From Oceanospirillaceae bacterium (GTDB lineage Bacteria > Pseudomonadota > Gammaproteobacteria > Pseudomonadales > Oceanobacteraceae): DNA of 32,112 bases. Positions 8,699 through 16,977 of the stretch are shown in pieces. The notes beneath the pieces are model-generated. The model was not told where the DNA came from, searched no databases, and saw only the letters and a program-made list of their open reading frames with translations. The position numbers were made by a program, and so were the translations under genes. The stretch is from contig PBNY01000076.1 of NCBI GenBank assembly GCA_002723385.1, forward strand, positions 1-32,112, given 5' to 3'. Numbering within the stretch: position 1 is the stretch's first letter; each line of letters begins with the position of its first letter.

Positions 8699-9020
8699 GA
8701 ATAAACCTGGAGCTATGGGAAACGAGTTGCGACGAGTATACAAACATTCCATGGGGCCTTCATTCACCCGGTTCAGGATTGTCGATTCCCCGACATTGTT
8801 ACAAATCCGACTATTTTTATCAGGTAATAGAAATCCCGGTTGTTCTGATAGACAAACACTATCATCTGGCTTCTACCGCTTTTTATCAGCGGTGTTAGAA
8901 TGCCGAAGATTCCGGTTCTGTCGGCCTTGAAAAGGCGCATGCAGCACCCAATATCGGCGTAAGACCGCAGTTAATAACAGCGACAACAGCAACCCAAATT
9001 TGCCTGAATGGAGACATCAC
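8699..9020 (+). promoter_or_regulatory. sodB upstream region with extended -10 promoter
   Basis: No gene lies in this 322-bp divergent spacer. An extended -10 (TGTTAGAAT, TAGAAT at 8896-8901) with no strong -35 is the best sodB promoter candidate. An inverted repeat, TGATAG at 8846-8851 and CTATCA at 8859-8864, sits about 45 bp upstream of it and could bind a regulator. The sodB ribosome binding site GGAG is at 9010-9013. The resulting leader would be about 110 nt. Regulation by iron or oxidative stress is usual for sodB, but I recognise no canonical box. Confidence 0.45.
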
Positions 9021-9605
9021 ATGGCTTTCGAACTTCCTGCTCTGCCATACGAAAAGAACGCCCTGGAGCCACACATCTCTGCTGAGACTCTGGACTTCCA
9101 CCACGGTAAGCACCACAACACCTACGTAACCAAGCTGAACGGCCTGGTTGGCGGTACTGAACTGGAAGGCAAGACTCTGGAAGAAATCATCAAGACTTCT
9201 TCTGGCGGTGTTTTCAACAACGCAGCTCAGATCTGGAACCACACTTTCTACTGGAACAGCCTGTCTCCAAACGGTGGTGGCGAGCCAACTGGCGCGGTTG
9301 CTGACGCTATCAACGCTGCTTTCGGTTCTTTCGAAGAGTTCCAGGCCAAGTTCAACGACATGGCTGTGAACAACTTCGGTTCTTCCTGGACCTGGCTGGT
9401 TAAGAAAGCTGACGGTTCTCTGGACATCGTTAACACCTCCAACGCTGCGACTCCTATCACTGAGGAAGGTCTGACTCCACTGCTGACTGTTGACCTGTGG
9501 GAGCACGCTTACTACATCGATTACCGCAACGTACGTCCTGAATACCTGAAAGGTTTCTGGGCGCTGGTTAACTGGGACTTCGCGAACGAAAACTTCGCTG
9601 CTTAA
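9021..9605 (+). CDS. sodB: Iron superoxide dismutase
   Basis: Cytoplasmic Fe-type superoxide dismutase that converts superoxide to hydrogen peroxide and oxygen. It is 194 aa, the usual FeSOD length. Metal ligands are visible at H27 (FHHGKHH), H74 (WNHTFYW), D158 and H162 ([12 protein letters not shown]). The FeSOD hallmark Gln is Q70 in NNAAQIWNH, matching E. coli Gln69. The start at 9021 ([10 protein letters not shown]) is chosen over an in-frame ATG at 9000 because GGAG lies 8 bases before it and it gives the canonical N-terminus. Codon use is strikingly uniform, as expected for a highly expressed gene. It is followed directly by a strong terminator, so it is probably monocistronic. Confidence 0.97.
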   Translation: MAFELPALPYEKNALEPHISAETLDFHHGKHHNTYVTKLNGLVGGTELEGKTLEEIIKTSSGGVFNNAAQIWNHTFYWNSLSPNGGGEPTGAVADAINAAFGSFEEFQAKFNDMAVNNFGSSWTWLVKKADGSLDIVNTSNAATPITEEGLTPLLTVDLWEHAYYIDYRNVRPEYLKGFWALVNWDFANENFAA

Positions 9606-9624
9606 TCCGGTTACGATGTGACGA

Positions 9625-9650
9625 ACGGGGAGCCTTGGCTCCCCGTTTTT
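9625..9650 (+). terminator. Rho-independent terminator after sodB
   Basis: A perfect 10-bp stem ACGGGGAGCC (9625-9634) and GGCTCCCCGT (9637-9646), followed by a T run to 9650. It begins 20 bp past the sodB stop on the same strand and precedes the next gene by about 50 bp. Confidence 0.93.
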
Positions 9651-9698
9651 CGTTCAGTCTCTATTTTCTCACCGTTACGCCATTGCTGGATGCACCGA

Positions 9699-10286
9699 AT
9701 GAAACTGCTACTTGCCTCTTCGTCCCGTTACCGTCGTCAGCTTCTGGAACAGCTGCGAATTCCGTTTGAACACGCCTCCCCGGATATCGATGAAACGCCA
9801 TTAACCGACGAGACTCCCAGAGCGTACGTTGAACGTTTGGCGATTGAAAAAGCACGGGCGCTAAAAAGCGGCTACCCGCAGCACTGGATCATCGGCAGCG
9901 ACCAAACCTGTGTGATTAAAGAAGAGATCGTGGGGAAATCCGGCAACCGTGATAACGCCATCAAACAGCTGCAAGCCTGTTCCGGTACCGCGGTCACTTT
10001 TTACACCGGCCTTGCCCTGATCAGCCCGGAAGGCGATGTGTTCAGCCTGGTCGACCCCTTTACTGTTCGCTTCCGCTCACTGTCGACAGAGGAAATCGAG
10101 CATTACGTCGATCTGGAGCGGCCGTTTGATTGCGCGGGCAGCTTCAAGGTGGAAGGTCTGGGCATCCAGTTGTTTGAGGCGCTGGAAGGTCGGGACTACA
10201 ACAGTTTGATTGGCTTGCCGCTGATTGGCCTCAACGACCTGATGCAACAGGCGGGTGTGTCACCACTGCTGCAGGCATCTAACTAG
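9699..10286 (+). CDS. yceF: Maf-family nucleotide pyrophosphatase (YceF type)
   Basis: A 195-aa cytoplasmic Maf/HAM1-like house-cleaning enzyme. The YceF subfamily hydrolyses modified nucleotides such as 7-methyl-GTP. The N-terminus MKLLLASSSRYRRQLLEQL, the DETP motif (31-34), IIGSDQTCV with catalytic-type D68, VTFYTGLALI, the CAGSFK segment and the C-terminal LEGRDYNSLIGLPL all match E. coli YceF along the full length. The start at 9699 is preferred over ORF starts further upstream, because those would run into the sodB terminator. It converges on the pseudouridine synthase gene. The yceF/rluC neighbourhood in E. coli is similar, which supports the call. Confidence 0.93.
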   Translation: MKLLLASSSRYRRQLLEQLRIPFEHASPDIDETPLTDETPRAYVERLAIEKARALKSGYPQHWIIGSDQTCVIKEEIVGKSGNRDNAIKQLQACSGTAVTFYTGLALISPEGDVFSLVDPFTVRFRSLSTEEIEHYVDLERPFDCAGSFKVEGLGIQLFEALEGRDYNSLIGLPLIGLNDLMQQAGVSPLLQASN

Positions 10287-10298
10287 ACATTTTGCTTT

Positions 10299-11294
10299 TT
10301 AAAGCCAACCGACTGGCCAGAATTCATCGGTTATCACAACCGATTCGCCGTACACGTTGAGTGCCAGCGAACAGGCATGCAGCAACTGGTGCGCAGCGCC
10401 CAGTTGCCGATAATCAGCCGCATCCAGTTCCTGCTCCAGACGCTTGAGATAGTAGTGCCCATCCTCGGAATAGGTCTTGTCGCCAACAATGGGATGTCCC
10501 AAAGCGGCGAGCTGTGTGCGAATCTGATGACGTCGGCCCGTGAGTAACTCACATTCAATCAGGCTGATCGGGCGCTGCTGATGGGTGCCGGTTTTCAGCC
10601 TGCGAAAGCGGGTACGACTGAGACGAGGCTTGATCCATTCCGGTTCAGACTGAACCTGCTGCTCCGAGAGGCAAAAGACACGACTGCGGATCGGACTCTC
10701 CGGGTGCTCGGCCAGATAATTCTGGCAATCATACGCTTGCCAGTCTGGCACTCCCCAAACTACCGCCTGATAACGCTTGCTCACCATCAGCTTGTCAAGC
10801 CGCTTTTTCCACTTTCGATCACAATGGCTGTTTTTGGACAGCAGCATCAGGCCCGAAGTCTCAGCGTCGAGCCGATGCAACAGATGGGCATCGGTGTACT
10901 GGGTATGACGCCTGACCAGGCTGATCAGAGTATTGTAGAGATTGCGGGTGGTTCGGCTGACGGGCAAATTGGCGGGCTTGTGAACGGCCATTAATTCATG
11001 ATTCTGCCACAGCAACTTCCAGTCGCTGTTGACCGGTGCTTCGACATGCTCCGGCTTGAACAGGGCATAGCGCTGTCCCGGAATCAGCAGCCGGGTATCG
11101 TCTTCACGCGTTAGAGTCTGCTGGTCGATCTGAACACGGCCACAGGCCAGGGCGTTGTACCAATCACAGGGTTCCGCTCGTAAATGCCAGTGAAACCAGA
11201 GGTCGCGCAGGGGCATGGTTTCGAAGACCTGACCTTGTAGCCAGAAGCCTTCGACACCATCAGAGAGCGACAACAACGATGCCGTATCAGTCAA
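10299..11294 (-). CDS. RluA-family pseudouridine synthase
   Basis: An RNA-modifying enzyme that converts specific uridines to pseudouridine in rRNA or tRNA. It is 331 aa from the annotated start. The catalytic signature LLHRLDAETSGLMLL has the nucleophile D143. Further family motifs are VHKPANLPV (~105-112), ELLTGRRHQIRTQLAALGHPIVGD and a late LLHACSLAL. No S4 domain is obvious at the N-terminus. The ORF start is a TTG that overlaps the end of the nfeD-like gene by 8 nt; the first ATG is 27 codons in. The true start is therefore uncertain, although overlap favours translational coupling. It is not confidently RluA, RluC or RluD, so no symbol is given. It is the last gene of a qmcA-nfeD-pseudouridine synthase run. 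Confidence 0.87.
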   Translation of the reverse strand: MTDTASLLSLSDGVEGFWLQGQVFETMPLRDLWFHWHLRAEPCDWYNALACGRVQIDQQTLTREDDTRLLIPGQRYALFKPEHVEAPVNSDWKLLWQNHELMAVHKPANLPVSRTTRNLYNTLISLVRRHTQYTDAHLLHRLDAETSGLMLLSKNSHCDRKWKKRLDKLMVSKRYQAVVWGVPDWQAYDCQNYLAEHPESPIRSRVFCLSEQQVQSEPEWIKPRLSRTRFRRLKTGTHQQRPISLIECELLTGRRHQIRTQLAALGHPIVGDKTYSEDGHYYLKRLEQELDAADYRQLGAAHQLLHACSLALNVYGESVVITDEFWPVGWL

Positions 11295-11742
11295 TCGGCG
11301 TTACCCAAAGCACACCGACATCAGCACGTTCAACCTGCACCAGCGTACCAGCCGGAATCGTCTCCTTGCTTTTGAGTTTCCACATCACGCCCGAATAGCT
11401 GTGCTGGCTCAGGCCTCGTGCATCAACATCCTCTTCCAGCACGAACTGACGATCGGAGAAATCACTTTTCACAGCCTGAGGCTTGTTTTCCTGCTGCAGA
11501 CGATTCAGGGGTTTCCAGAGCACGGCGGCACTCAGGCCGGTCAGAATCACATTGCTCCACAGAGCTGCAGTGACGGTTTCCGGTAACACCCCGGCCAACA
11601 TCAGCACACCGCTAATCACCAGCGAGATGCCCAGAAAGAACAACACGAAGCTGGCGAATCCCAGAATGGCCACTTCAATAATCAGAGCCAGAATCCCGAT
11701 TACCAACAGGGCTTCTGGCAAATGTTCAACAATCAGATTCAT
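11287..11742 (-). CDS. NfeD-like membrane protein
   Basis: A 151-aa short-form NfeD protein. Two to three hydrophobic segments occupy about residues 8-80 (LLVIGILALIIEVAILG, then FLGISLVISGVLMLAG, then NVILTGLSAAVLW). The C-terminal soluble OB-fold-like domain (~95-150) ends GTLVQVERADVGVLWVTPID, typical of NfeD/YbbK partners. Its start overlaps the stop of the upstream SPFH gene by 4 nt (ATGA arrangement), which matches the conserved stomatin-NfeD operon. It probably modulates the SPFH protein in the inner membrane. There is no ClpP-like protease domain, so it belongs to the truncated NfeD1b-type group. Confidence 0.88.
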   Translation of the reverse strand: MNLIVEHLPEALLVIGILALIIEVAILGFASFVLFFLGISLVISGVLMLAGVLPETVTAALWSNVILTGLSAAVLWKPLNRLQQENKPQAVKSDFSDRQFVLEEDVDARGLSQHSYSGVMWKLKSKETIPAGTLVQVERADVGVLWVTPID

Positions 11743-12719
11743 GCCCTGGATTCCGTCGATTTACGCGCCGCAGACGCTGCGCCGTTCTGCTTGTTCAAGG
11801 TGTTAATGATGGTGGTTGCGGTGCTGACCAGAGCCGCCGGATCAGTGCCGCTGTCCGGCAGCAATACCACGGACGATTCCTTGGCAATCGCTTGCTTGGC
11901 CTCGATGGCCCTGGAAGCCAGATCCAGTTGAATTGCCTTCTGACCGCTTTCGGTATCCGCCTGCTCACCCACGATGCGAATCGCCAGCGCCTGGGCTTTT
12001 GCAACCGACACAATGGCCTGGGCTTCACCTTCGGCTTTCAACACCTGCTCGGCTTTTTCCGCTTCCGCCGCCAGAACCCGCGCCTGCTTTTCACCTTCAG
12101 CGACGTTAATGGCCGACTGACGATCACCTTCAGACTCCAGAATCTGCGCCCGCTTTACCCGCTCGGCCTTCATTTGCGCTTCCATCGACTGCATGACCGA
12201 TGTTGGCGGCACGATGTCCTTGATTTCATAACGCAGCACCTGAATTCCCCAGGGCTCGGCCGCTTCGTTAATGGCGCCCACAATATTGACGTTCAACTGC
12301 GCACGTTCTTCAAAGGTCTTGTCCAGCTCCATCTTGCCCAACTCGGAACGCATGGTTGTCTGGGCCAGTTGGGTGACAGCAAATACGTAGTCGTCCACAC
12401 CATAGGTGGCCTTGTAAGGATCAAGTACGCGGAAGTACAGCACGCCATCAACCGACAAAGTGATGTTGTCGCGGGTAATGGCGGACTGGCTGGGCACGTC
12501 CTGGGCTTGTTCCTTCAGACTGCGATCGGCGGAGACGCAGTCAATAAAGGGCACAATAAAGTTCAGACCGGCTTCTTTGGTGGAGTGATACTTGCCGAAT
12601 CGTTCGATGATCCAGGCACGGTTTTGCGGTACAAACTTGATACCGCTTTTCAGGATCACGATGACAAACACCAGCGCGATGAACTCAACTGAAAACGCAA
12701 ACGACAGCAAACTTTCCAT
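11739..12719 (-). CDS. qmcA: SPFH/Band 7 membrane protein (QmcA/stomatin-like)
   Basis: A 326-aa inner-membrane scaffold of the prohibitin/stomatin family. An N-terminal TM helix (~5-22) is followed by the Band 7 domain (~25-190) with IVPQ-like FVPQNRAWIIERFGKY, PFIDCV, the VDGVLYFRV strand and GELG/SELGKMELDKTFEER. An Ala/Glu/Lys-rich coiled coil (~195-275; KAERVKRAQILESEGDRQ) and a short C-terminal region complete it. It is collinear with E. coli QmcA, though slightly longer. The SD stretch GGGG before ATG at 12719 supports the start. Genes of this kind organise membrane microdomains and often influence protease or kinase activity; the specific client is unknown. It forms an operon with the NfeD-like gene. 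Confidence 0.9.
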   Translation of the reverse strand: MESLLSFAFSVEFIALVFVIVILKSGIKFVPQNRAWIIERFGKYHSTKEAGLNFIVPFIDCVSADRSLKEQAQDVPSQSAITRDNITLSVDGVLYFRVLDPYKATYGVDDYVFAVTQLAQTTMRSELGKMELDKTFEERAQLNVNIVGAINEAAEPWGIQVLRYEIKDIVPPTSVMQSMEAQMKAERVKRAQILESEGDRQSAINVAEGEKQARVLAAEAEKAEQVLKAEGEAQAIVSVAKAQALAIRIVGEQADTESGQKAIQLDLASRAIEAKQAIAKESSVVLLPDSGTDPAALVSTATTIINTLNKQNGAASAARKSTESRA

Positions 12720-12766
12720 GGCTCAGACCCCTTTCATTTGTGGAGCCTGAGTGTAGCACCGACGGG

Positions 12767-13720
12767 CTATGGCTGTGAGCTGGCAACCAGATTGCTTTGC
12801 AGTAAACGGTGAACCAGTTCAGTGGTTTGAGCCGGATCACCGGCATCGTGGCAGTAGCGAATCACGGTGCCGCAGATTTCATCCAGCTCCAGCGGTCGCC
12901 CCATCTCACGATCCACCAGCATGGAGGTCTTGATGGCATCGAATTCCGAGATCAGCTTGAACATGGCGTCCACGTCTTCACGGGTCAGCGAGACCCCGGC
13001 AGCCAAACCGGCACGGCGAACTTCGTCCATCATCTGGTAGACGGTATTGCCCAAAACCGGATCAGAGGTGATCTGGCGGGTATCGAGAAAGGTAATGGCC
13101 GACAGCGGATTGACGCCGTTATTGATCATCAGCTTGCACCAAAGGGCACGTTGGATGTCGTCGCTGCGAGAAGTCGGAATGCCCGCCTGATTGAAAGCAT
13201 CCACAACCGGCAGCAGCCAGCGGTGTAAATCTTCAGAGGCACTGGCATTGGGCCAGACGCCGGTTTGAATCTGCGCCACACCACGGGCATCCACCACACC
13301 CGGTTGTTCAATGTGACCACCGATTCGAACCGCCAGACCACCCAGAATCCGCCCGGACTCCAGATGATGGGCGATTTCAGCTTCATTATTGACGCCGTTC
13401 TGGATCGACATCACCGGCGTCTGAGCGGCTTGTAGCCAGTCGTGAAGTTGCTCCATCACCGGCCTGGTGGCCGCCGCCTTGAGAGCAATCACAATCAGAT
13501 CAAAGTCATCGCAGTGATGCTGCTGCATCAGGCCATCAACATCACAGGCTTCGACCGGCTGCCGAAACTGAAAATCAGGATGGCGCACTGTCAACCCATG
13601 CTGCTGCATGGCATTCAAGTGAGCACCACGGGCAACGTACACCACCTGATGTCCGGCAGTCTGTAGCCGGGCACCGTAATAACAACCGATGCCACCGGCA
13701 CCTACCATCGCGATTTTCAT
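12767..13720 (-). CDS. panE: Ketopantoate reductase family protein
   Basis: A 317-aa NADPH-dependent 2-dehydropantoate 2-reductase family enzyme, which in pantothenate/CoA synthesis reduces ketopantoate to pantoate. The Rossmann motif GAGGIGCYYGARL lies at residues 7-19. The substrate-side signatures are IQNGVNNE and ALWCKLMINNGVNPLSAI, where the Lys is the expected catalytic residue, and the helical C-terminal domain is present. Length is normal for ApbA/PanE (about 290-320). Bacteria often carry several paralogues of this family acting on other 2-keto acids, so the panE symbol is tentative. The gene is downstream of the rhodanese gene on the same strand with about 130 bp between; that spacer shows no distinct element. 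Confidence 0.83.
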   Translation of the reverse strand: MKIAMVGAGGIGCYYGARLQTAGHQVVYVARGAHLNAMQQHGLTVRHPDFQFRQPVEACDVDGLMQQHHCDDFDLIVIALKAAATRPVMEQLHDWLQAAQTPVMSIQNGVNNEAEIAHHLESGRILGGLAVRIGGHIEQPGVVDARGVAQIQTGVWPNASASEDLHRWLLPVVDAFNQAGIPTSRSDDIQRALWCKLMINNGVNPLSAITFLDTRQITSDPVLGNTVYQMMDEVRRAGLAAGVSLTREDVDAMFKLISEFDAIKTSMLVDREMGRPLELDEICGTVIRYCHDAGDPAQTTELVHRLLQSNLVASSQP

Positions 13721-13851
13721 ACCTAAAACTCCGAATATCCCGGCTTCAGGCTAGGTCATGCGGAACTGGCTTTGAACCCTCAAAAACGGGACTTATCCAG
13801 CCATATTCGGGATCAAAATCCGGGCAGAAAATCCGTTGGCAGATCACCGGA

Positions 13852-14250
13852 TCAGGGTTTCTCACCGACTTCGCCACCTTCGGCTTTCCAGGCACCAAAA
13901 CCACCGTGGATATGCTTCACCGGCTGCAGACCCATCTCAACCGCAGCGCGCCCGGCTAATGCAGAACGCAAACCACCAGCGCAATACAGTACGTAGGTGA
14001 CGTCCTGCTGGAATACCGGCTTGGCGTAAGGGCTTTCCGGATCAATCCAGAATTCCAGCATCCCGCGCGGACAGTGGAAGGCACCGGGAATCATGCCATC
14101 ACGCTGCAACTCGCGTACGTCGCGAATATCAATGAATTGCACATCGTCTTGTCCGAACAGCGCTTTGGCTTCTTCGACCGAGATTTCCTCCACAACCTGA
14201 TTGGCTTCTTCCACCAGCGTGTAGATGCCTTTTGTTATCTTCTGTGGCAT
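13852..14250 (-). CDS. Single-domain rhodanese-like sulfurtransferase
   Basis: A 132-aa cytoplasmic protein with one rhodanese domain (~22-128). The active-site loop is CAGGLRS with the persulfide-carrying C90. Other family marks are FIDIRDVRELQRDGMIPGA and HIHGGFGAWKAEGGE. Proteins like this move sulfane sulfur or detoxify sulfide and cyanide. There is no signal peptide or second domain. The leader carries GAGGA before the ATG and an A-rich AATAACAATAA stretch. It is divergent from the EamA permease, and the shared spacer contains an AT-rich inverted repeat that may be an operator. Confidence 0.88.
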   Translation of the reverse strand: MPQKITKGIYTLVEEANQVVEEISVEEAKALFGQDDVQFIDIRDVRELQRDGMIPGAFHCPRGMLEFWIDPESPYAKPVFQQDVTYVLYCAGGLRSALAGRAAVEMGLQPVKHIHGGFGAWKAEGGEVGEKP

Positions 14251-14290
14251 TGCGTTGTCCTCTTTTATTGTTATTCAGGTAATCAGCAAC

Positions 14291-14326
14291 CCTATATTGA
14301 TACGGGAATATACCTATATCAATAGG
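14291..14326. promoter_or_regulatory. Inverted repeat between rhodanese and permease genes
   Basis: CCTATATTGATA at 14291-14302 and TATCAATAGG at 14317-14326 form an AT-rich imperfect dyad (arms differ by a 2-base AT insertion) in the divergent spacer. Its place and symmetry suit an operator for a dimeric regulator. ArsR-type sulfur sensors such as BigR bind AT-rich dyads near rhodanese genes, which is an analogy only. Confidence 0.4.
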
Positions 14327-14438
14327 AAGTTAGCCCAACGCCCATGTCCGCTCATTGGTCACACGCCACAGATGCACTCCACAACGGGATATGGCATCGT
14401 CGGCGCTTTTCCGACATTCACCAGGAACGCCGAACGCA

Positions 14439-15386
14439 ATGACCACCGCTCTGAAAAACGAACGACAAGCACTGATCTTCGCCTTACTGGCCGTGCTGTG
14501 CTGGTCGACGGTTGCAACCGCTTTCAAACTGGCACTGGACGTGTTTTCCGCCCGCTGGTTGTTGGCCATAGCCGTGACCACATCGTGGCTTTTTCTAACC
14601 TGTGTTCTGGTCTTCAAACAGCAGCTGGGAGATGCTCTGCAGAGTCTCCTGGCACAACCCTGGCTCAACCTCAGAAATGCCATGATCAACCCGGTTTGTT
14701 ATTACTTGCTGCTGTTTCAGGCATACGACCTGCTGCCTGCACAACAAGCCCAGGCCATCAACTACACATGGGCCATCACCATGAGTCTGCTGGCGATACC
14801 GCTTCTCGGACAGAAGCTCCGGCTTCGGGATCAGATCGCCTTGCTGCTGGCCTACCTCGGTGTTCTGATTATCGCCACTCGTGGTGATGTGGTGTCATTA
14901 CAGTTTGATTCTGTCACTGGTGTGTTGCTGGCGCTGGCCAGCACAATACTGTGGGCGCTGTACTGGATTCTGAATACCCTGGATGCTCGTAAAACCAGAC
15001 AAGCCAATCCGGCGGTTGGCATGTGGGCCAGCTTTCTGATTGCAGCACCAGTCACCCTGATGATCGCTATAGCAACGGATGGCTTTCCGGCATCTGGCAG
15101 TGACAACCTGCTAACGGGCCTTGCCGCATCGGTGTACATCGGATTGTTCGAGATGGGCCTGACTTTCCTGCTGTGGCAACACGCCATGAACCTGACTTCC
15201 AATACCGCTGCCATCAGCTCGCTGATCTTTCTGAGTCCGTTCTTGTCACTGGTATTTATCAGCCAGATTCTGGGAGAACCGGTTGAGGCCGCCACCCTCT
15301 ACGGTCTGATCATGATCGTAGCCGGTCTGGCCATTCAGAAGCTGGCGTTAAAACGAACAACCAATGCACGCGGGGGGAAACGCTGA
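14439..15386 (+). CDS. EamA/DMT-superfamily permease
   Basis: A 315-aa inner-membrane drug/metabolite transporter with about ten hydrophobic helices arranged as two EamA repeats (~10-145 and ~155-305). The N-terminal signature ALLAVLCWSTVATAFKLALD and the second-repeat segment GLFEMGLTFLLWQHAM are typical. The ATG at 14439 is chosen because AGGA lies upstream and the first helix starts soon after; the longer ORF from 14355 has an unlikely polar extension. Substrates of this family vary widely (amino acids, amines, metabolites), and none can be inferred here. Confidence 0.85.
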   Translation: MTTALKNERQALIFALLAVLCWSTVATAFKLALDVFSARWLLAIAVTTSWLFLTCVLVFKQQLGDALQSLLAQPWLNLRNAMINPVCYYLLLFQAYDLLPAQQAQAINYTWAITMSLLAIPLLGQKLRLRDQIALLLAYLGVLIIATRGDVVSLQFDSVTGVLLALASTILWALYWILNTLDARKTRQANPAVGMWASFLIAAPVTLMIAIATDGFPASGSDNLLTGLAASVYIGLFEMGLTFLLWQHAMNLTSNTAAISSLIFLSPFLSLVFISQILGEPVEAATLYGLIMIVAGLAIQKLALKRTTNARGGKR

Positions 15387-15425
15387 GGTATCCTTGCCAC
15401 CACTTTTCTTTCAGAGGGTTTCGTT

Positions 15426-15944
15426 TTGGAACTGAAACAAATCGACAAGGCGACGTATAAAAAACGTCTCAATCAGGTTCAGTTTGGTGCCGTTGGTGCT
15501 TTGTTTGTTCTGGGCATGGGGCTGGCGGAAATTTACCGTGCCCTTTGGGCTGATGGAGAGTCCAGCACGCTGTTGAATGCAGCGGGAGTGCTCACGGCCG
15601 TGATCATTCTGGCCGGTGTATTCAAGATGATTCGCGACAAGCCATGGATGGAAGACATTCGCTACACCTGGCAGCTCAAGCAGGAGCTGAACCGTATTTA
15701 CCGTCACGTGAAGTTCGTTGATGCCGGGGTTGCCGAAAATGATGTCGATGCCCTCAAGGCTCATTACTTCAGCCTGCACGGTTCCAAACATCTGTATCAG
15801 ATTGAAGACAACACACTGACAGTGCCGGAGTTGAACGAGAAAATCGCCGATCTCGACAAGAAACTGGCGGAGCTGGAAATGACCCTTGCGATCAGCGACT
15901 ACGAGCCGTGGCTGCTGGAAGAGATCAAGAAGAAGTATAAATAA
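15426..15944 (+). CDS. DUF3087 membrane protein
   Basis: A 172-aa protein matching the gammaproteobacterial DUF3087 family (MELKQIDKATYKKRLNQV start). It has two TM helices (~22-42 and ~52-68), then RDKPWMEDIRYTWQLKQELNRIYR and a soluble helical C-terminus (~75-172). The start codon is TTG at 15426, supported by AGAGGG 7-12 bases before it. No ATG alternative gives the family N-terminus. Function is unknown. It is 39 bp downstream of the permease gene on the same strand and may be co-transcribed with it. Its 3' end faces the first catechol dioxygenase gene. Confidence 0.82.
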   Translation: MELKQIDKATYKKRLNQVQFGAVGALFVLGMGLAEIYRALWADGESSTLLNAAGVLTAVIILAGVFKMIRDKPWMEDIRYTWQLKQELNRIYRHVKFVDAGVAENDVDALKAHYFSLHGSKHLYQIEDNTLTVPELNEKIADLDKKLAELEMTLAISDYEPWLLEEIKKKYK

Positions 15945-16041
15945 CGCGGATACGGCCCTCGCGGGCACCGCTTTATCAGAGATGTCCGTTATTCTGGAAA
16001 CGGTGGCTGGTTAAACCACCATTTCGGATAGCACGGACAAC

Positions 16042-16977
16042 TCAAGTGACGACAGTCAGGAAAGTGTCGTGCAGTTTGCGGTGGGTGTAATCCAGCCCGC
16101 CGCCTTCACCCAGTCCTTCAAACGTCCAGGTAATGGGTTTGTGATCAGGGTAGGTTTGATAACCCCCCATAAAGGTCTCAAAACGATTCCCGGAAGGATC
16201 CCATGCGTAAATGGTGCACCCTCGGGTCACGCCGTGACGGGTTGGGCCAATATCCACGGCGATCTTGTTCATGGACATGATATCGGCAGCCCGAAGTACC
16301 TTTTCCCAGCTCTCCAGCAGGAAGGCAACATGGTGCAGCTTGCCGGGCTCAGGGTGCTCTACGAATGCAATATCGTGAGCCTTGTTGGAGCAACTCATCC
16401 ACAACGCGATTTCACCATCCTGCTCAGGAGTCAGCGTTCGCTCAACCAGCTGAAATCCCAATACGTCAGTGAAAATTTTCTTGGTTTCCGCCGTGTTCGG
16501 GCCATAAAGCAAGCAGTGATCCATGCGTATCGGGGCCATGCCTTTTTCAGCATTGGCGTTCCATGGCGCCGGATTAAATTCCGCACTGTCGTTACCAACA
16601 CAGGTCTTCTCGGCATAGAGCTCGATGGTGTGCCCGGTTGGCGTCACAAATCGAACCCGCTCCCCGGTCTCAAGCATCTCACCGGCAGGCATGCGGGTTG
16701 TGTCCAGACCATACGCCCGCAGGTCTTGCTCCAGCTGAGTCAATGTTGCGTCGTCCAGAACCTTGAAACCGAAGAAATCGATTCCTGCGGTAGCAGCTTC
16801 ACGGATAATAAAGCTGTTGTGATCGTATTCATCCCAGGTTTTGAAATAGATTCGTCCCTGTTCATCACGCCCGGTTTCGATCAATCCCATAACTTCCCGA
16901 TAGAAATGGATACCTTCTTCCAGATTCAAAACCCGAATTTGGGCATGCCCCGGACGCATGACACCTTTAATCGCCAT
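16042..16977 (-). CDS. Catechol 2,3-dioxygenase, copy 1
   Basis: An extradiol dioxygenase of 311 aa that cleaves catechol to 2-hydroxymuconic semialdehyde using Fe(II). It has two VOC-type domains and is collinear with XylE/DmpB. Iron ligands are H154 (RMDHCLLYG), H215 (KLHHVAF) and E267 (NRFETFMGG). Second-shell residues H201, H248 and Y257 are also kept. The ATG at 16977 is chosen over the ORF start two codons earlier because AGAGG is well spaced before it. It lies downstream of dmpP but is separated from it by about 525 bp and a terminator, so it probably has its own promoter. A hand alignment with the second copy at 24901-25836 is ungapped with 235 of 311 identical residues. Confidence 0.93.
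   Translation of the reverse strand: MAIKGVMRPGHAQIRVLNLEEGIHFYREVMGLIETGRDEQGRIYFKTWDEYDHNSFIIREAATAGIDFFGFKVLDDATLTQLEQDLRAYGLDTTRMPAGEMLETGERVRFVTPTGHTIELYAEKTCVGNDSAEFNPAPWNANAEKGMAPIRMDHCLLYGPNTAETKKIFTDVLGFQLVERTLTPEQDGEIALWMSCSNKAHDIAFVEHPEPGKLHHVAFLLESWEKVLRAADIMSMNKIAVDIGPTRHGVTRGCTIYAWDPSGNRFETFMGGYQTYPDHKPITWTFEGLGEGGGLDYTHRKLHDTFLTVVT

Noticed and set aside
8895-9506. 203-aa minus-strand ORF opposite sodB
   Set aside because: It is the antisense shadow of sodB, caused by its strong codon bias.
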